In this document: positions 52,309 through 60,231 of the stretch, piece after piece
Numbering within the stretch: position 1 is the first letter of the stretch
Layout of the letters: each line of letters starts with the position of its first letter
Source of the DNA: Pandoraea apista
GTDB lineage: Bacteria; Pseudomonadota; Gammaproteobacteria; Burkholderiales; Burkholderiaceae
Length of the DNA: 64,000 nt
Direction of reading: 5' to 3'
Assembly (NCBI RefSeq): GCF_001465595.2
Contig: NZ_CP013481.2
Location: 1,612,001-1,676,000, forward strand
The notes under the pieces: model-generated
The model's input: only the letters and a program-made list of their open reading frames with translations
What the model was told of the DNA's origin: nothing
The model's database searches: none
Made by a program: the position numbers and the translations under genes

Positions 52309-52319
52309 CTCGTGCCCCT

Positions 52320-53330
52320 TCATGCTGCGTCGCCCGAGGCGGCAGCCGTTGCCGTGTGCGTGACCGGATGCGCAGCGGCCGGCTTGCGGCGCGCGAGCCC
52401 GAGACTCGTCAGCCCGCCCGGCAGGAACGCAATGATGGCCAGCATGATGGCGCCCATGACGATCTGCCACGTGTTCGGCGCGTAGCGATACGCCATCGCG
52501 CGAGCCACCTCCAGCAACAGCGCGCCGATAAACGGCGAGAACGCAAAGCGTGTGCCCGAGAGCACTGCGATGAAGACAAACTCACCAGAGGTTGTCCAGA
52601 ACGCCATGTCCGGATCGATGTGGCCGATGTTGAATGCCTGCAACGCACCGCCCAGACCGGCAAGGGCGCCCGCGATCACATACGTCAGATGAATGTTCGC
52701 CCGTGCCGACGTGCCCAGATACTCCACACGGATCTCGTTGTCCTTGATCGCGGGGCCGAGACGGCCCGGTGTCGAACGCATATACAGCGCGACCGCCATC
52801 ACACAGACAATCGCCGCGATGAAACCCACCGCGAACAGATTCGTGCCCGTGAGTTGCCACGGCTCGGCGCTGCTGCCGAGTGTCGGAGCGTTCACGTTGA
52901 AGCCATCGCTGCCCCCGAGTTCCACGTTATTGAGCAACAGGCCGTAGCAGATCATCGACAGCGCCAGCGTGAGCATTGCGAAGAAAATGTCGCGATAACG
53001 GGCCAGCAGGAACCCGAGCACCAGCGCGAGTAAGGCCGAGACGATCATCGAGACGGCCAGCAACGCGAACAGCTCGGTCAGACCGTAATAATTCATGCCG
53101 AGGCCCACGCAATACGCGCCGACCGCGAAGAACAGCGCCTGCCCGAACGAGGCCAGCCCCGTGCGCAGCAACATTGCCAGACCCAGCGCGACAATGCCCT
53201 TCGAGAGCGCCACCGACACCAGAAACTGCCACTGCGGCAGCGCCAGGCCTGCCGCACCGATGGCGGCGAAACCGATCACCGCGAGCCACGTGCCGGGCGC
53301 GCGCAGGTGAGAACAAATTGCGGAACTCAT
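52320..53330 (-). CDS. LivM-type ABC transporter permease
   Basis: A 336-residue inner-membrane permease with about 9-10 segments. 'IVALGLAMLLRTGLASFGQA' and 'LFFAVGAYCVGLGMNYYG' near residues 45-82, and 'GAIKDNEIRVEYLGTSARAN'-type loop (residues near 195-215, 'AIKDNEIRVEYLGTSAR'), are typical of LivM. It overlaps the LivH stop by 4 bp (ATGA) and LivG follows, so the transporter is translated as a unit. Confidence 0.92.
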   Translation of the reverse strand: MSSAICSHLRAPGTWLAVIGFAAIGAAGLALPQWQFLVSVALSKGIVALGLAMLLRTGLASFGQALFFAVGAYCVGLGMNYYGLTELFALLAVSMIVSALLALVLGFLLARYRDIFFAMLTLALSMICYGLLLNNVELGGSDGFNVNAPTLGSSAEPWQLTGTNLFAVGFIAAIVCVMAVALYMRSTPGRLGPAIKDNEIRVEYLGTSARANIHLTYVIAGALAGLGGALQAFNIGHIDPDMAFWTTSGEFVFIAVLSGTRFAFSPFIGALLLEVARAMAYRYAPNTWQIVMGAIMLAIIAFLPGGLTSLGLARRKPAAAHPVTHTATAAASGDAA

Positions 53331-54223
53331 ATCTTGCGAGCCTCCATCGGAGCGAAGATGCCTTTCGGGCGCACAGCCAGCACCAGCGCCATGACGATAT
53401 AAATCGAGAACAGTTCGCCTTGCGGCCAGTAATGCACGGCGCTCGCACGCACCAGACCCACCAGCAGTGCGCCAAAGGCCGCGCCGGGCAGCGAGCCGAG
53501 CCCGCCGATCACCACCACCGCAAAGGTCAGCACCACGATCTCGACACCCATGCCCGGCGCTACCGACACCGTTGGCGCAGTCAGGGCGCCGCCGATGGCG
53601 GCCAGCACCGCACCGGCCATGAACGTCAGCACGAAATAGCGGCTCACGCGAATGCCCATCGCCTGACTGACTTCACGATCGTGAATCACCGCGCGCAACA
53701 AACGGCCGCTGCGGGTGAACTTCAGGAACGACGTGAGGCCGATACCCGCCACGAGCGCCACGCCCACGATCAGGAAGTTGTAGTTCGGGTACGAAAGACC
53801 GCCCAGATCGAAATTGCCGAGGAAGCTGTACGGCTCGGACACCGAGTACGGATCCACGCCCCACACCAGCTTGATCGCGTCTTCCATGATCAGGAAGAGC
53901 GCATAAGTGACCAACAGCAGCACCACGGGGTCTTGCCCGTAGAAACGCTTGAGCACCCCGCGCTCCATGATGAAACCGATGGCCCCGCCCGCGACGATGG
54001 CCGCCAGCACGAGCAACAGATAGCTCACGTAAAGATTGCCGCCCTGGGCAACCCACGGGCCGATCAACGTCACGCCAGCGTACGCGCCCAACGCGTACAG
54101 GCTGCCGTGCGCCATGTTCAAGATTTTGAGCACGCCATAAACGAGGGTCAGTCCCAGGGCAACCAGGAACAGCCACGCGGCGTACATCACCCCGTCCACC
54201 AGGACGGCGTAGATCTGCGACAT
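53327..54223 (-). CDS. LivH-type ABC transporter permease
   Basis: A 298-residue permease with about eight segments. 'LTLVYGVLKILNMAHGSLYA' followed by 'LGAYAGVTLIG' is the LivH hallmark, and 'VIHDREVSQAMGIRVSRYFV' is the ATPase-docking loop. It is the partner of LivM. The ATG follows the binding-protein gene after a 136-bp gap that shows no clear hairpin. Confidence 0.93.
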   Translation of the reverse strand: MSQIYAVLVDGVMYAAWLFLVALGLTLVYGVLKILNMAHGSLYALGAYAGVTLIGPWVAQGGNLYVSYLLLVLAAIVAGGAIGFIMERGVLKRFYGQDPVVLLLVTYALFLIMEDAIKLVWGVDPYSVSEPYSFLGNFDLGGLSYPNYNFLIVGVALVAGIGLTSFLKFTRSGRLLRAVIHDREVSQAMGIRVSRYFVLTFMAGAVLAAIGGALTAPTVSVAPGMGVEIVVLTFAVVVIGGLGSLPGAAFGALLVGLVRASAVHYWPQGELFSIYIVMALVLAVRPKGIFAPMEARKI

Positions 54224-54359
54224 CTCGCATTCTCCTTGGAACGCAAAGCGGCGCGCGGTACATGGACCGCCACGCCAGCCTTGCGGGTACGACTCAAGGT
54301 CGTGACAGCACGATTGCGCGGAGGACCGTGAGGTCCTCCTGAACGAGAAACGAAACGCC

Positions 54360-55652
54360 TTAGTGCTTCAGGCCGCCCTTGATCCATTCGGCCGACTTCA
54401 CGCCTTCGGGCGGGGTGACTTCCGCGATCGAATACTGCTTCACGTCCGTCACGGTGACCTTGCCGTTCACGTTCTTCACAATGCCGAACGCTGTACCTTG
54501 CGCTGCCTGGTGCCCCTTGCCCAACGTCAGGCCGATCTTGCCGGCCGGGGCGTCGAAGGCGAGGTGCTCGAACGAGGCGATGACCTGCTCCGGCGTGGGC
54601 TGCTTGCCGCCGTTGGCCGCCTGCGCCTTTTCATAGGCGGCCTTGAGCGCGAGAATGCTCTGGTTCATCTTGTACGACGGGTAGCTCGGCGTATCGTTGA
54701 ACTTCGCGCTGTAAGCGGTGCGCAGCCAACGGTTCAGGGCGTTGTCCGGCGCGAACATGCCGTACATGCCGCGTGCGCCGATGATTACGCCGTCCGGCAG
54801 ACGCGTCTTGCCGTGGGTGGCCGTCTCACCGGCGGTGAGTACGGTGAGCGACTTCTTGAACAGATCGCGCGGACCGGCCTGCACCACGAGGCCTTCCAGA
54901 TCGCCGCCCCAGAAGCTCGAATGCAGCACGTCCGGATGTGCAGCCAACAGGCTGGAAATACCGGCGTTGTACTGGCCTGCGCCCAACTGCGGCATTTGCG
55001 AGCTGACCGCCTTCGCATTCGGCTTGAGCGCCTTGAGCGTGCCTTCGAAGTCGGCCCATGCGTCCTGACCCCAGGCGTAGTTCTGATTGATGCCGGCGTA
55101 CGTTTGCAGATCCGGCTTGCGCTCGGCGACATAGCGGGCCGCGCCCACGTTGTCCATGGTGGCCGTGGCGACCGGGCGGAAGACATACTTGAAGCTGGCG
55201 TCCTCGAACACGCGCGGCGTGCCGCAATCGAAGAACAGCGTGACCTTCTTCAGTTCTTCCGCGACCGGCGCGATCGCCAGGCAGTTGCCCGACGACGTGT
55301 AGCCGACCACATAGTCCACGCCCTGATTCAGCAAGTTGCGGTATTCGCTCACTTGCTTGCTCGTGCTGCCGGCTTCGTCGATGTAGACGAGTTCGATCGG
55401 TGCGCCGCCGAAGCCCTTCGTGGCATACGGGGCAGGCACCTTGCCGGCGTTGAGTTCGGCTGCCGTGACTTCGGCGGCGTTCTTGGCGGGCACGCCGAAG
55501 GGGCCGGCGGCGGCACCCGACATGAACGTCACGATACCGATCTTGATCGGCTTTCCGTCGGCTTGCGCCGTGGTGGCAACCGAGGCGATGGCGGCGCCGG
55601 CCGCAAGTGCGAGAGCGAGCGGCTTCATGCCGCGCTGGATAACGCGCTTCAT
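54360..55652 (-). CDS. LivK-type periplasmic binding protein (HAAT family)
   Basis: A 430-residue exported protein: signal peptide about 1-30 ('AAIASVATTAQADG'), then a PBP type I fold beginning 'KPIKIGIVTFMSGAAAGPFG'. 'NQGVDYVVGYTSSGNCLAIA' and 'GGDLEGLVVQAGPRDLFKKS' are typical of Leu/Ile/Val-type binders, though these bind many other solutes. It is longer than LivK (about 345 mature residues), resembling aromatic or carboxylic-acid binders. It is encoded between gabD and the permeases. Confidence 0.9.
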   Translation of the reverse strand: MKRVIQRGMKPLALALAAGAAIASVATTAQADGKPIKIGIVTFMSGAAAGPFGVPAKNAAEVTAAELNAGKVPAPYATKGFGGAPIELVYIDEAGSTSKQVSEYRNLLNQGVDYVVGYTSSGNCLAIAPVAEELKKVTLFFDCGTPRVFEDASFKYVFRPVATATMDNVGAARYVAERKPDLQTYAGINQNYAWGQDAWADFEGTLKALKPNAKAVSSQMPQLGAGQYNAGISSLLAAHPDVLHSSFWGGDLEGLVVQAGPRDLFKKSLTVLTAGETATHGKTRLPDGVIIGARGMYGMFAPDNALNRWLRTAYSAKFNDTPSYPSYKMNQSILALKAAYEKAQAANGGKQPTPEQVIASFEHLAFDAPAGKIGLTLGKGHQAAQGTAFGIVKNVNGKVTVTDVKQYSIAEVTPPEGVKSAEWIKGGLKH

Positions 55653-55762
55653 ACTGGTTTCCTTTGGTGGTGTTGCGACTGATGTGTCGATTTATGCGAT
55701 AGCGGAGTTCTGATGCTCCGGTGCGCCGGTGCAATCGACGGGCCCGTTGCCGGGCCCGAGCG

Positions 55763-57211
55763 TCACACTTGCAGGCACAGGTACTTCAGTTCGAGGTATT
55801 CCTCGATGCCGTAGTGCGAGCCTTCGCGGCCCACACCCGATTGCTTGATGCCGCCGAACGGCGCGACTTCGTTCGAGATCAGGCCGGTGTTCAGGCCGAC
55901 CATGCCGTATTCGAGCGCTTCGGCCGTGCGCCACGCACGCGAGATGTCGCGCGTGTACAGGTAGGCAGCGAGACCGAATTCCGTGTCGTTCGCCAGAGCA
56001 ATGGCGTCTGCATCGCGAGCGAAGCGGAACAACGGGGCCACCGGGCCGAAGATTTCTTCGCGCGCCACGCGCATTTGCGACGTTGCGTCGGCGATTACCG
56101 TCGGTGCGTAGTAGGTGCCGCCCAGCGCGTGTGCTTCGCCGCCGACCAGCACTCGGCCGCCGCGCGACTTCGCGTCTTCGACCAGCGTTGCGACCTTTTC
56201 CACCGCTTTGCCTTCGATCAGCGGGCCGATCGTCACGCCGTCTTCCAGGCCGTTGCCGACCTTCATCTCGGCCACGCGCTTCGCGAATTTCTCGGCGAAT
56301 GCGTCGTACACGCCGTCCTGAATGTAGAAGCGGTTGGCGCATACGCACGTTTGGCCGCCATTGCGGTACTTCGCGGCGATGGCGCCTTCAACGGCAGCGT
56401 CGAGGTCGGCATCGTCGAACACGATGAACGGCGCATTCCCGCCCAGTTCCAGCGACATGCGCTTGACCGTCGGTGCGCACTGCGCCATGAGCAGACGACC
56501 CACGCCGGTCGAGCCGGTGAACGACAGCTTGCGCACGCTCGGGTGCGCGGTGAGCACGCCGCCCACAGCGCGGGCATCTCCCGTGACCACCTGGAACACA
56601 CCGCCCGGAATGCCGGCACGGTGCGCCAACTCGGCCAGCGCGAAGGCGGAGAGCGGCGTGAGTTCCGAAGGCTTGACTACGATCGCGCAACCGGCAGCCA
56701 GTGCCGGGGCGACCTTGCGCGTGATCATCGCCGCCGGGAAATTCCACGGCGTGATGGCCGCGCATACGCCCACGGGTTGCTTGAGCGTGACGAGGCGCTT
56801 GTCCGAGGCAGGGGTGGCGAGCACGTCGCCGTCTACACGCTTGGCCTCTTCCGCGAACCACTCGATGAAGCTGGCGGCGTAGGCGATCTCGCCACGCGAT
56901 TCGGCGAGCGGCTTACCTTGCTCGCGGGTCATGAGATACGCCAGATCGTCGGTATTGGAGATCATCAGGTCGAACCAGCGGCGCAGCACGGCGGCGCGTT
57001 CCTTGCCGGTGCGGGCGGCCCATGGCTTTTGGGCGGCTTCGGCGGCTACCACGGCGCGCGTGGTTTCCTCGGCGCCGAGCTCCGGCACCTTGGCCAACAC
57101 CTCGCCCGTGGCCGGGTCCAACACGTCGAACGTCTTGCCGCTGTCGGCCGCGATCCATTGACCGTCGACCCAGGCGAGAGTCTTGAGAAGGGTAGTGTCT
57201 TTGAGTTGCAT
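55763..57211 (-). CDS. gabD: NAD(P)-dependent succinate-semialdehyde dehydrogenase GabD
   Basis: Oxidises succinate semialdehyde to succinate, feeding the TCA cycle. The 482-residue protein matches GabD length. Catalytic residues are Glu255 ('SLELGGNAPFIVF') and Cys289 ('GGQTCVCANRFYI'); the double Cys pattern CVC is typical of GabD. 'ITPWNFPAAMITRKVAPAL' binds cofactor. The gene is the first of an operon running on into the Liv-type transporter and iron-containing alcohol dehydrogenase, behind a strong promoter overlaid by three operator repeats. A related semialdehyde substrate cannot be excluded. Confidence 0.9.
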   Translation of the reverse strand: MQLKDTTLLKTLAWVDGQWIAADSGKTFDVLDPATGEVLAKVPELGAEETTRAVVAAEAAQKPWAARTGKERAAVLRRWFDLMISNTDDLAYLMTREQGKPLAESRGEIAYAASFIEWFAEEAKRVDGDVLATPASDKRLVTLKQPVGVCAAITPWNFPAAMITRKVAPALAAGCAIVVKPSELTPLSAFALAELAHRAGIPGGVFQVVTGDARAVGGVLTAHPSVRKLSFTGSTGVGRLLMAQCAPTVKRMSLELGGNAPFIVFDDADLDAAVEGAIAAKYRNGGQTCVCANRFYIQDGVYDAFAEKFAKRVAEMKVGNGLEDGVTIGPLIEGKAVEKVATLVEDAKSRGGRVLVGGEAHALGGTYYAPTVIADATSQMRVAREEIFGPVAPLFRFARDADAIALANDTEFGLAAYLYTRDISRAWRTAEALEYGMVGLNTGLISNEVAPFGGIKQSGVGREGSHYGIEEYLELKYLCLQV

Positions 57212-57286
57212 GGCAGTGGGCCGGGCTCGCCGGCGGTTCCTGTTGGCGAAACGGCGTGCGGCAGTGTCTCGGCTTGCCGCTTGCCG

Positions 57287-57340
57287 TTCTATCTATTGAA
57301 CGGTATTCTATGTATTGAATGTGATTCTACGTATTGAACG
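57287..57340. promoter_or_regulatory. Three 16-bp operator repeats at 19-bp spacing
   Basis: TTCTATCTATTGAACG (57287-57302), TTCTATGTATTGAATG (57306-57321) and TTCTACGTATTGAACG (57325-57340). The consensus, with one flanking base, reads as a quasi-palindrome ATTC-N-AT-NN-AT-N-GAAT. IclR-type regulators commonly bind multiple repeated sites, and the iclR gene is divergent. Confidence 0.8.
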
Positions 57341-57352
57341 TTTCGGGTGCAA
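57324..57352 (-). promoter_or_regulatory. Promoter of the gabD operon
   Basis: Minus strand -35 TTGCAC (57352-57347), 17-bp spacer, -10 TAGAAT (57329-57324). The -10 lies inside the third repeat and the other two repeats cover the transcription start and early leader, an arrangement that suits repression. Confidence 0.65.
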
Positions 57353-57459
57353 CTAAGGGGTTTTCCTAGGGCGGAATGAGAATGACTTGCCCGTACCATG
57401 CTGGCGGCGTGGCCCGCCACCCGATCCCTTCCCACGATTTCGAAGCCGACTCCCGATTC

Positions 57460-58290
57460 ATGCCCAAGCGCAAACTCGACGTACCTGCCAACGCCTCAGC
57501 CGACCCCCTTGCCGTCGAGCCGCTCAAGACCACGGCACCTGCCGTGGTGCGGGCGGTGCACATCCTCGATGTGATCGCGGCGTCGTCCGAGCCGGTGGCG
57601 CTGGCCGATCTGGCGCGCGAGACGGGGGTGCCCAAGAGCACGCTGCACGGTTTGTGCGATACGCTGGTCAAGCTGCGGCTGGTCAAGCGTCACGCCAATG
57701 GCGGCATGACGATGGGCTCGTACGTGATGGGGTGGGCAAATGCATTTCTGTCGCAGACCAACATTACCGAGGAGTTCCGGGCGGTCTGGGAGGCATCGCG
57801 TGCATTTGCGCAGGAGACCGTGACACTGTCCGTGCTCGATGGCGCGGACGTCATCTATCTGGCCTGTCACAACGGTAACCGGCCGTTGGGCGTAACGTTC
57901 CGCATTGGCATGCGGCTGCCGGCTCCCTACACGGCGACGGGCAAGGCCATGCTCTCGACGCTGCCGCCGGGCGAGGTCGCCGATCTGCTGACCGGCGCCT
58001 GGCCTGCACCGCTTACGCGTGCGAGTGTGAGTTCCTACTCGGCATTGGCCGACGAGATGGCGCAGGTGCGTCGAGACGGCTATTCGATCGACAACGGCCA
58101 GATGCGCGAAGGCATGATCTGCTTCGGTGCGCCGGTGTTCGATGCCAGCGGCGAGCGTGCCGTGGCAGGGCTGGCGGTCAGTTTCCTCACGAATGAGATC
58201 GATTCGGAAACCGGCCAGCGTATTGGACGCCAGATGCGCGAACTGGCCGATCAGCTCTCCGTGCGGCTCGGCGCGTCGGCCCGTCGCTAG
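57460..58290 (+). CDS. IclR-family transcriptional regulator
   Basis: A 276-residue regulator: winged helix at about 25-85 ('ALADLARETGVPKSTLHGLC') and an effector-binding domain ('VTLSVLDGADVIYLACHNGN', 'GVTFRIGMRLPAPYTATGKA', 'GQMREGMICFGAPVFDASGE'). It is divergent from the gabD operon and very probably its repressor or activator through the three repeats. The start is placed at the ATG at 57460, as the longer frame to 57376 adds a poorly conserved tail. The gene is complete, unlike the fragment at the left edge of the window. Confidence 0.9.
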   Translation: MPKRKLDVPANASADPLAVEPLKTTAPAVVRAVHILDVIAASSEPVALADLARETGVPKSTLHGLCDTLVKLRLVKRHANGGMTMGSYVMGWANAFLSQTNITEEFRAVWEASRAFAQETVTLSVLDGADVIYLACHNGNRPLGVTFRIGMRLPAPYTATGKAMLSTLPPGEVADLLTGAWPAPLTRASVSSYSALADEMAQVRRDGYSIDNGQMREGMICFGAPVFDASGERAVAGLAVSFLTNEIDSETGQRIGRQMRELADQLSVRLGASARR

Positions 58291-58540
58291 CGCGGACCCA
58301 CGCGCTCAGCGTGGTGTCATCTTCCCGTCAGGCAGGCACCGGCTTGCCGACAGCGTGGTGTCGTCATCGGATTGTTACTGTTGGCGGAACAGTCATGTCC
58401 AATTATTCAGGCTATTCCCTAGGGGTTATCACTGGCATTATTTGGCCTTGACTCGATGTCCAGACAAGCCAGAGGAAGCGTAGGGAAGCGCGATCCCGGC
58501 GGTGCCATGGGGCGGACATCCATTCGGGAAGCACTACGCC

Positions 58541-59182
58541 ATGTCCAATATTGCAATCGTGTATTACTCGCAAGGCGGCGCAACCGCCATGATTGCTCAT
58601 TCCGTCGCGCAAGGCGTGAACGACGCCGGCGCACATGCACAACTTCTCAGCATTGAGCCGCACCAGCTCGTCGACGGGCAATGGCACGACGAGGCCATGC
58701 TCGCGCGTCTCGCGGCTGCCGACGCCATCATCTTCGGCGCACCGGCCTATCAGGGCGGTATCGCCGCGCCGTTCAAGGCATTTGCCGACGCCACGACCGG
58801 CATGTGGCGGGCTCGCAGTTGGCGCAACAAGGTCGCTGGCGGATTCTCGTTCAGTTGCCGTTCGGCCGAGGACAAACGCCACACCCTCGATTACTTCGCG
58901 GCGCTTGCTGCGCAGCAGGGCATGGTGTGGGCCGATGCCGAAACGACGGACATCGCTCCGGGCGCTTCTGCCCGCCAGCGTCATCCCGGCGATTTCCCGG
59001 CCGCCATCGTGTCGGGGATGGAGGTCGATGCCGCCTATGCGCTCGATCCGGCAGATGTGATCGCAGGTAAGCAATACGGCCGCAACGTTGCAGCGCTGGT
59101 CGCGCGTCTCGCGGGGGAAGTACTCGAATCGCCCGCCGTGCTGGCACGTCGCGCACTGGAGGCGGCCGAACGCCGTCTTTGA
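58541..59182 (+). CDS. Flavodoxin-fold oxidoreductase (WrbA/NQO-like)
   Basis: A 213-residue FMN-binding protein. The phosphate-binding loop 'IVYYSQGGATAMIA' (about 5-18) and 'AIIFGAPAYQGGIAAPFKAF' (about 67-86) are characteristic of the family; members reduce quinones or are electron carriers. The start is set at 58541, where the flavodoxin fold begins; the longer frame to 58502 has no family support. It is a single gene followed by a terminator. Confidence 0.85.
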   Translation: MSNIAIVYYSQGGATAMIAHSVAQGVNDAGAHAQLLSIEPHQLVDGQWHDEAMLARLAAADAIIFGAPAYQGGIAAPFKAFADATTGMWRARSWRNKVAGGFSFSCRSAEDKRHTLDYFAALAAQQGMVWADAETTDIAPGASARQRHPGDFPAAIVSGMEVDAAYALDPADVIAGKQYGRNVAALVARLAGEVLESPAVLARRALEAAERRL

Positions 59183-59281
59183 TGCCATCTCTGGCGCCGG
59201 GCAGACCGGGTTGATGCCGCACGACCTGTGCGTGGCAAACGGCTCGCGAAAGGCCGTCGGAGATGGCTGGCAGTACCAATG

Positions 59282-59320
59282 AAAAAGGCGTGGGGCCGGA
59301 GAGGGCGCCCACGCCTTTTT
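59282..59320. terminator. Rho-independent terminator between convergent genes
   Basis: AAAAAGGCGTGGG (59282-59294) pairs perfectly with CCCACGCCTTTTT (59308-59320), with a 13-base loop. It serves the flavodoxin-fold gene and, on the other strand, the gntR gene. Confidence 0.9.
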
Positions 59321-59337
59321 GTATTTGCGGGCTCGAC

Positions 59338-60054
59338 TCAGTTGCTCGGTGCGTCGCTCGACGGTTCCGCGTGGATTTGCAGAACGGCGTCGCGCTTGGC
59401 CAGCAAGTGCTTGCGCAGAATTTCGCCGAGGCGCTTGCCGTCGTGCTTTTCCAGCGCATCGATCATTTGCTCGTGCTCGGCAATGGCGCGATCCCATTTG
59501 TCCGCGTGAAAGTTCGAGCGAAAGCGCAGCGCCATCAGCCGGCGATTGATCGACATATAAGTCTGTCGCAACGCGCCGTTGCGTGCCGCTTCGTTGATGC
59601 GGTCGTGAATTGCCTGATTGCGCGCGTAGTAACCCGGCAGATCCTGCTGCGCGCGGCACGCGAGCATTGCGTAATGCAGCGCCTTGACCTCGGCCAGTTC
59701 GACGGGTGTCATGCGCTCGGCCGCCAACTCGCCCGAAAACGCCTCGAGTGCGCTCATCAACTCGAACATCTCCCGGATTTCCTTCTCTGTCATGCGGGCG
59801 ACGCTCGCGCCGCGATTCGGGGCGATCTCGATCAATCCCTCTGCGGCCAGCACCTTGAAGGCTTCGCGCAGCGGCGTGCGCGAAATGCCGAGCGTCTCGC
59901 ATAACTCACGTTCGTTGAGTTTGACCCCCGGGGAGAGCACCCCCTCGATGATGAGCTTGCGCAGATGCTCGACCACCGTGTCGTGCAAACGCAGGCGTTC
60001 CACCCGGGGAATGTCGGGCGCGGCAATCGTCGACGTGTTTTCCATTTTTTGCAT
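59338..60054 (-). CDS. GntR-family regulator (FadR/FCD subfamily)
   Basis: A 238-residue regulator with an N-terminal winged helix ('HDTVVEHLRKLIIEGVLSPG', 'LNERELCETLGISRTPLREA', 'FKVLAAEGLIEIAPNRGASV') and an all-helical FCD ligand domain from about residue 88 ('EIREMFELMSALEAFSGELA', 'IHDRINEAARNGALRQTY'). Metal-binding Asp/His residues of the FCD pocket are present. It is divergent from the aminotransferase gene. One operator-like palindrome lies over its own start and a second over the target promoter. Start ATG 60054 or 60045. Confidence 0.92.
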   Translation of the reverse strand: MQKMENTSTIAAPDIPRVERLRLHDTVVEHLRKLIIEGVLSPGVKLNERELCETLGISRTPLREAFKVLAAEGLIEIAPNRGASVARMTEKEIREMFELMSALEAFSGELAAERMTPVELAEVKALHYAMLACRAQQDLPGYYARNQAIHDRINEAARNGALRQTYMSINRRLMALRFRSNFHADKWDRAIAEHEQMIDALEKHDGKRLGEILRKHLLAKRDAVLQIHAEPSSDAPSN

Positions 60055-60061
60055 TCAAAAT
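60044..60061. promoter_or_regulatory. GntR operator candidate at the gntR start
   Basis: TTTTGCATTCAAAA (60047-60060) is a palindrome with two mismatches out of 14, matching the site at 60182-60195. It covers the upstream ATG of the gntR gene, so it would be well placed for autoregulation. Confidence 0.6.
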
Positions 60062-60152
60062 CATCAAGCCTTCATGGGCACGATTGTAACGTACCGTATC
60101 AGGCACCCGTATCTCTAGGGTAAACGCCTGTATTAAAAGCGCTTCTCACCTC

Positions 60153-60180
60153 TTGCGAAAGTCTTCGGCTCTGTTAAAGT
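60153..60180 (+). promoter_or_regulatory. Promoter of the aminotransferase operon
   Basis: -35 TTGCGA (60153-60158), 16-bp spacer, -10 TAAAGT (60175-60180). The perfect operator at 60181-60196 begins immediately after the -10, covering the expected start. Confidence 0.55.
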
Positions 60181-60196
60181 ATTTTGCATGCAAAAT
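60181..60196. promoter_or_regulatory. Perfect 16-bp GntR operator palindrome
   Basis: ATTTTGCATGCAAAAT is fully symmetric. The 14-base core TTTTGCATGCAAAA recurs with two changes at 60047-60060. It overlaps the predicted +1 of the operon, the classical repressor position. Confidence 0.75.
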
Positions 60197-60231
60197 TCAA
60201 AAGCGAATTTTTGAAGAGGAGAGAGACGTTC

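Noticed and set aside
57376..57459. Longer IclR start
   Set aside because: The extra 28 residues are low in family similarity; the ATG at 57460 gives the normal length.
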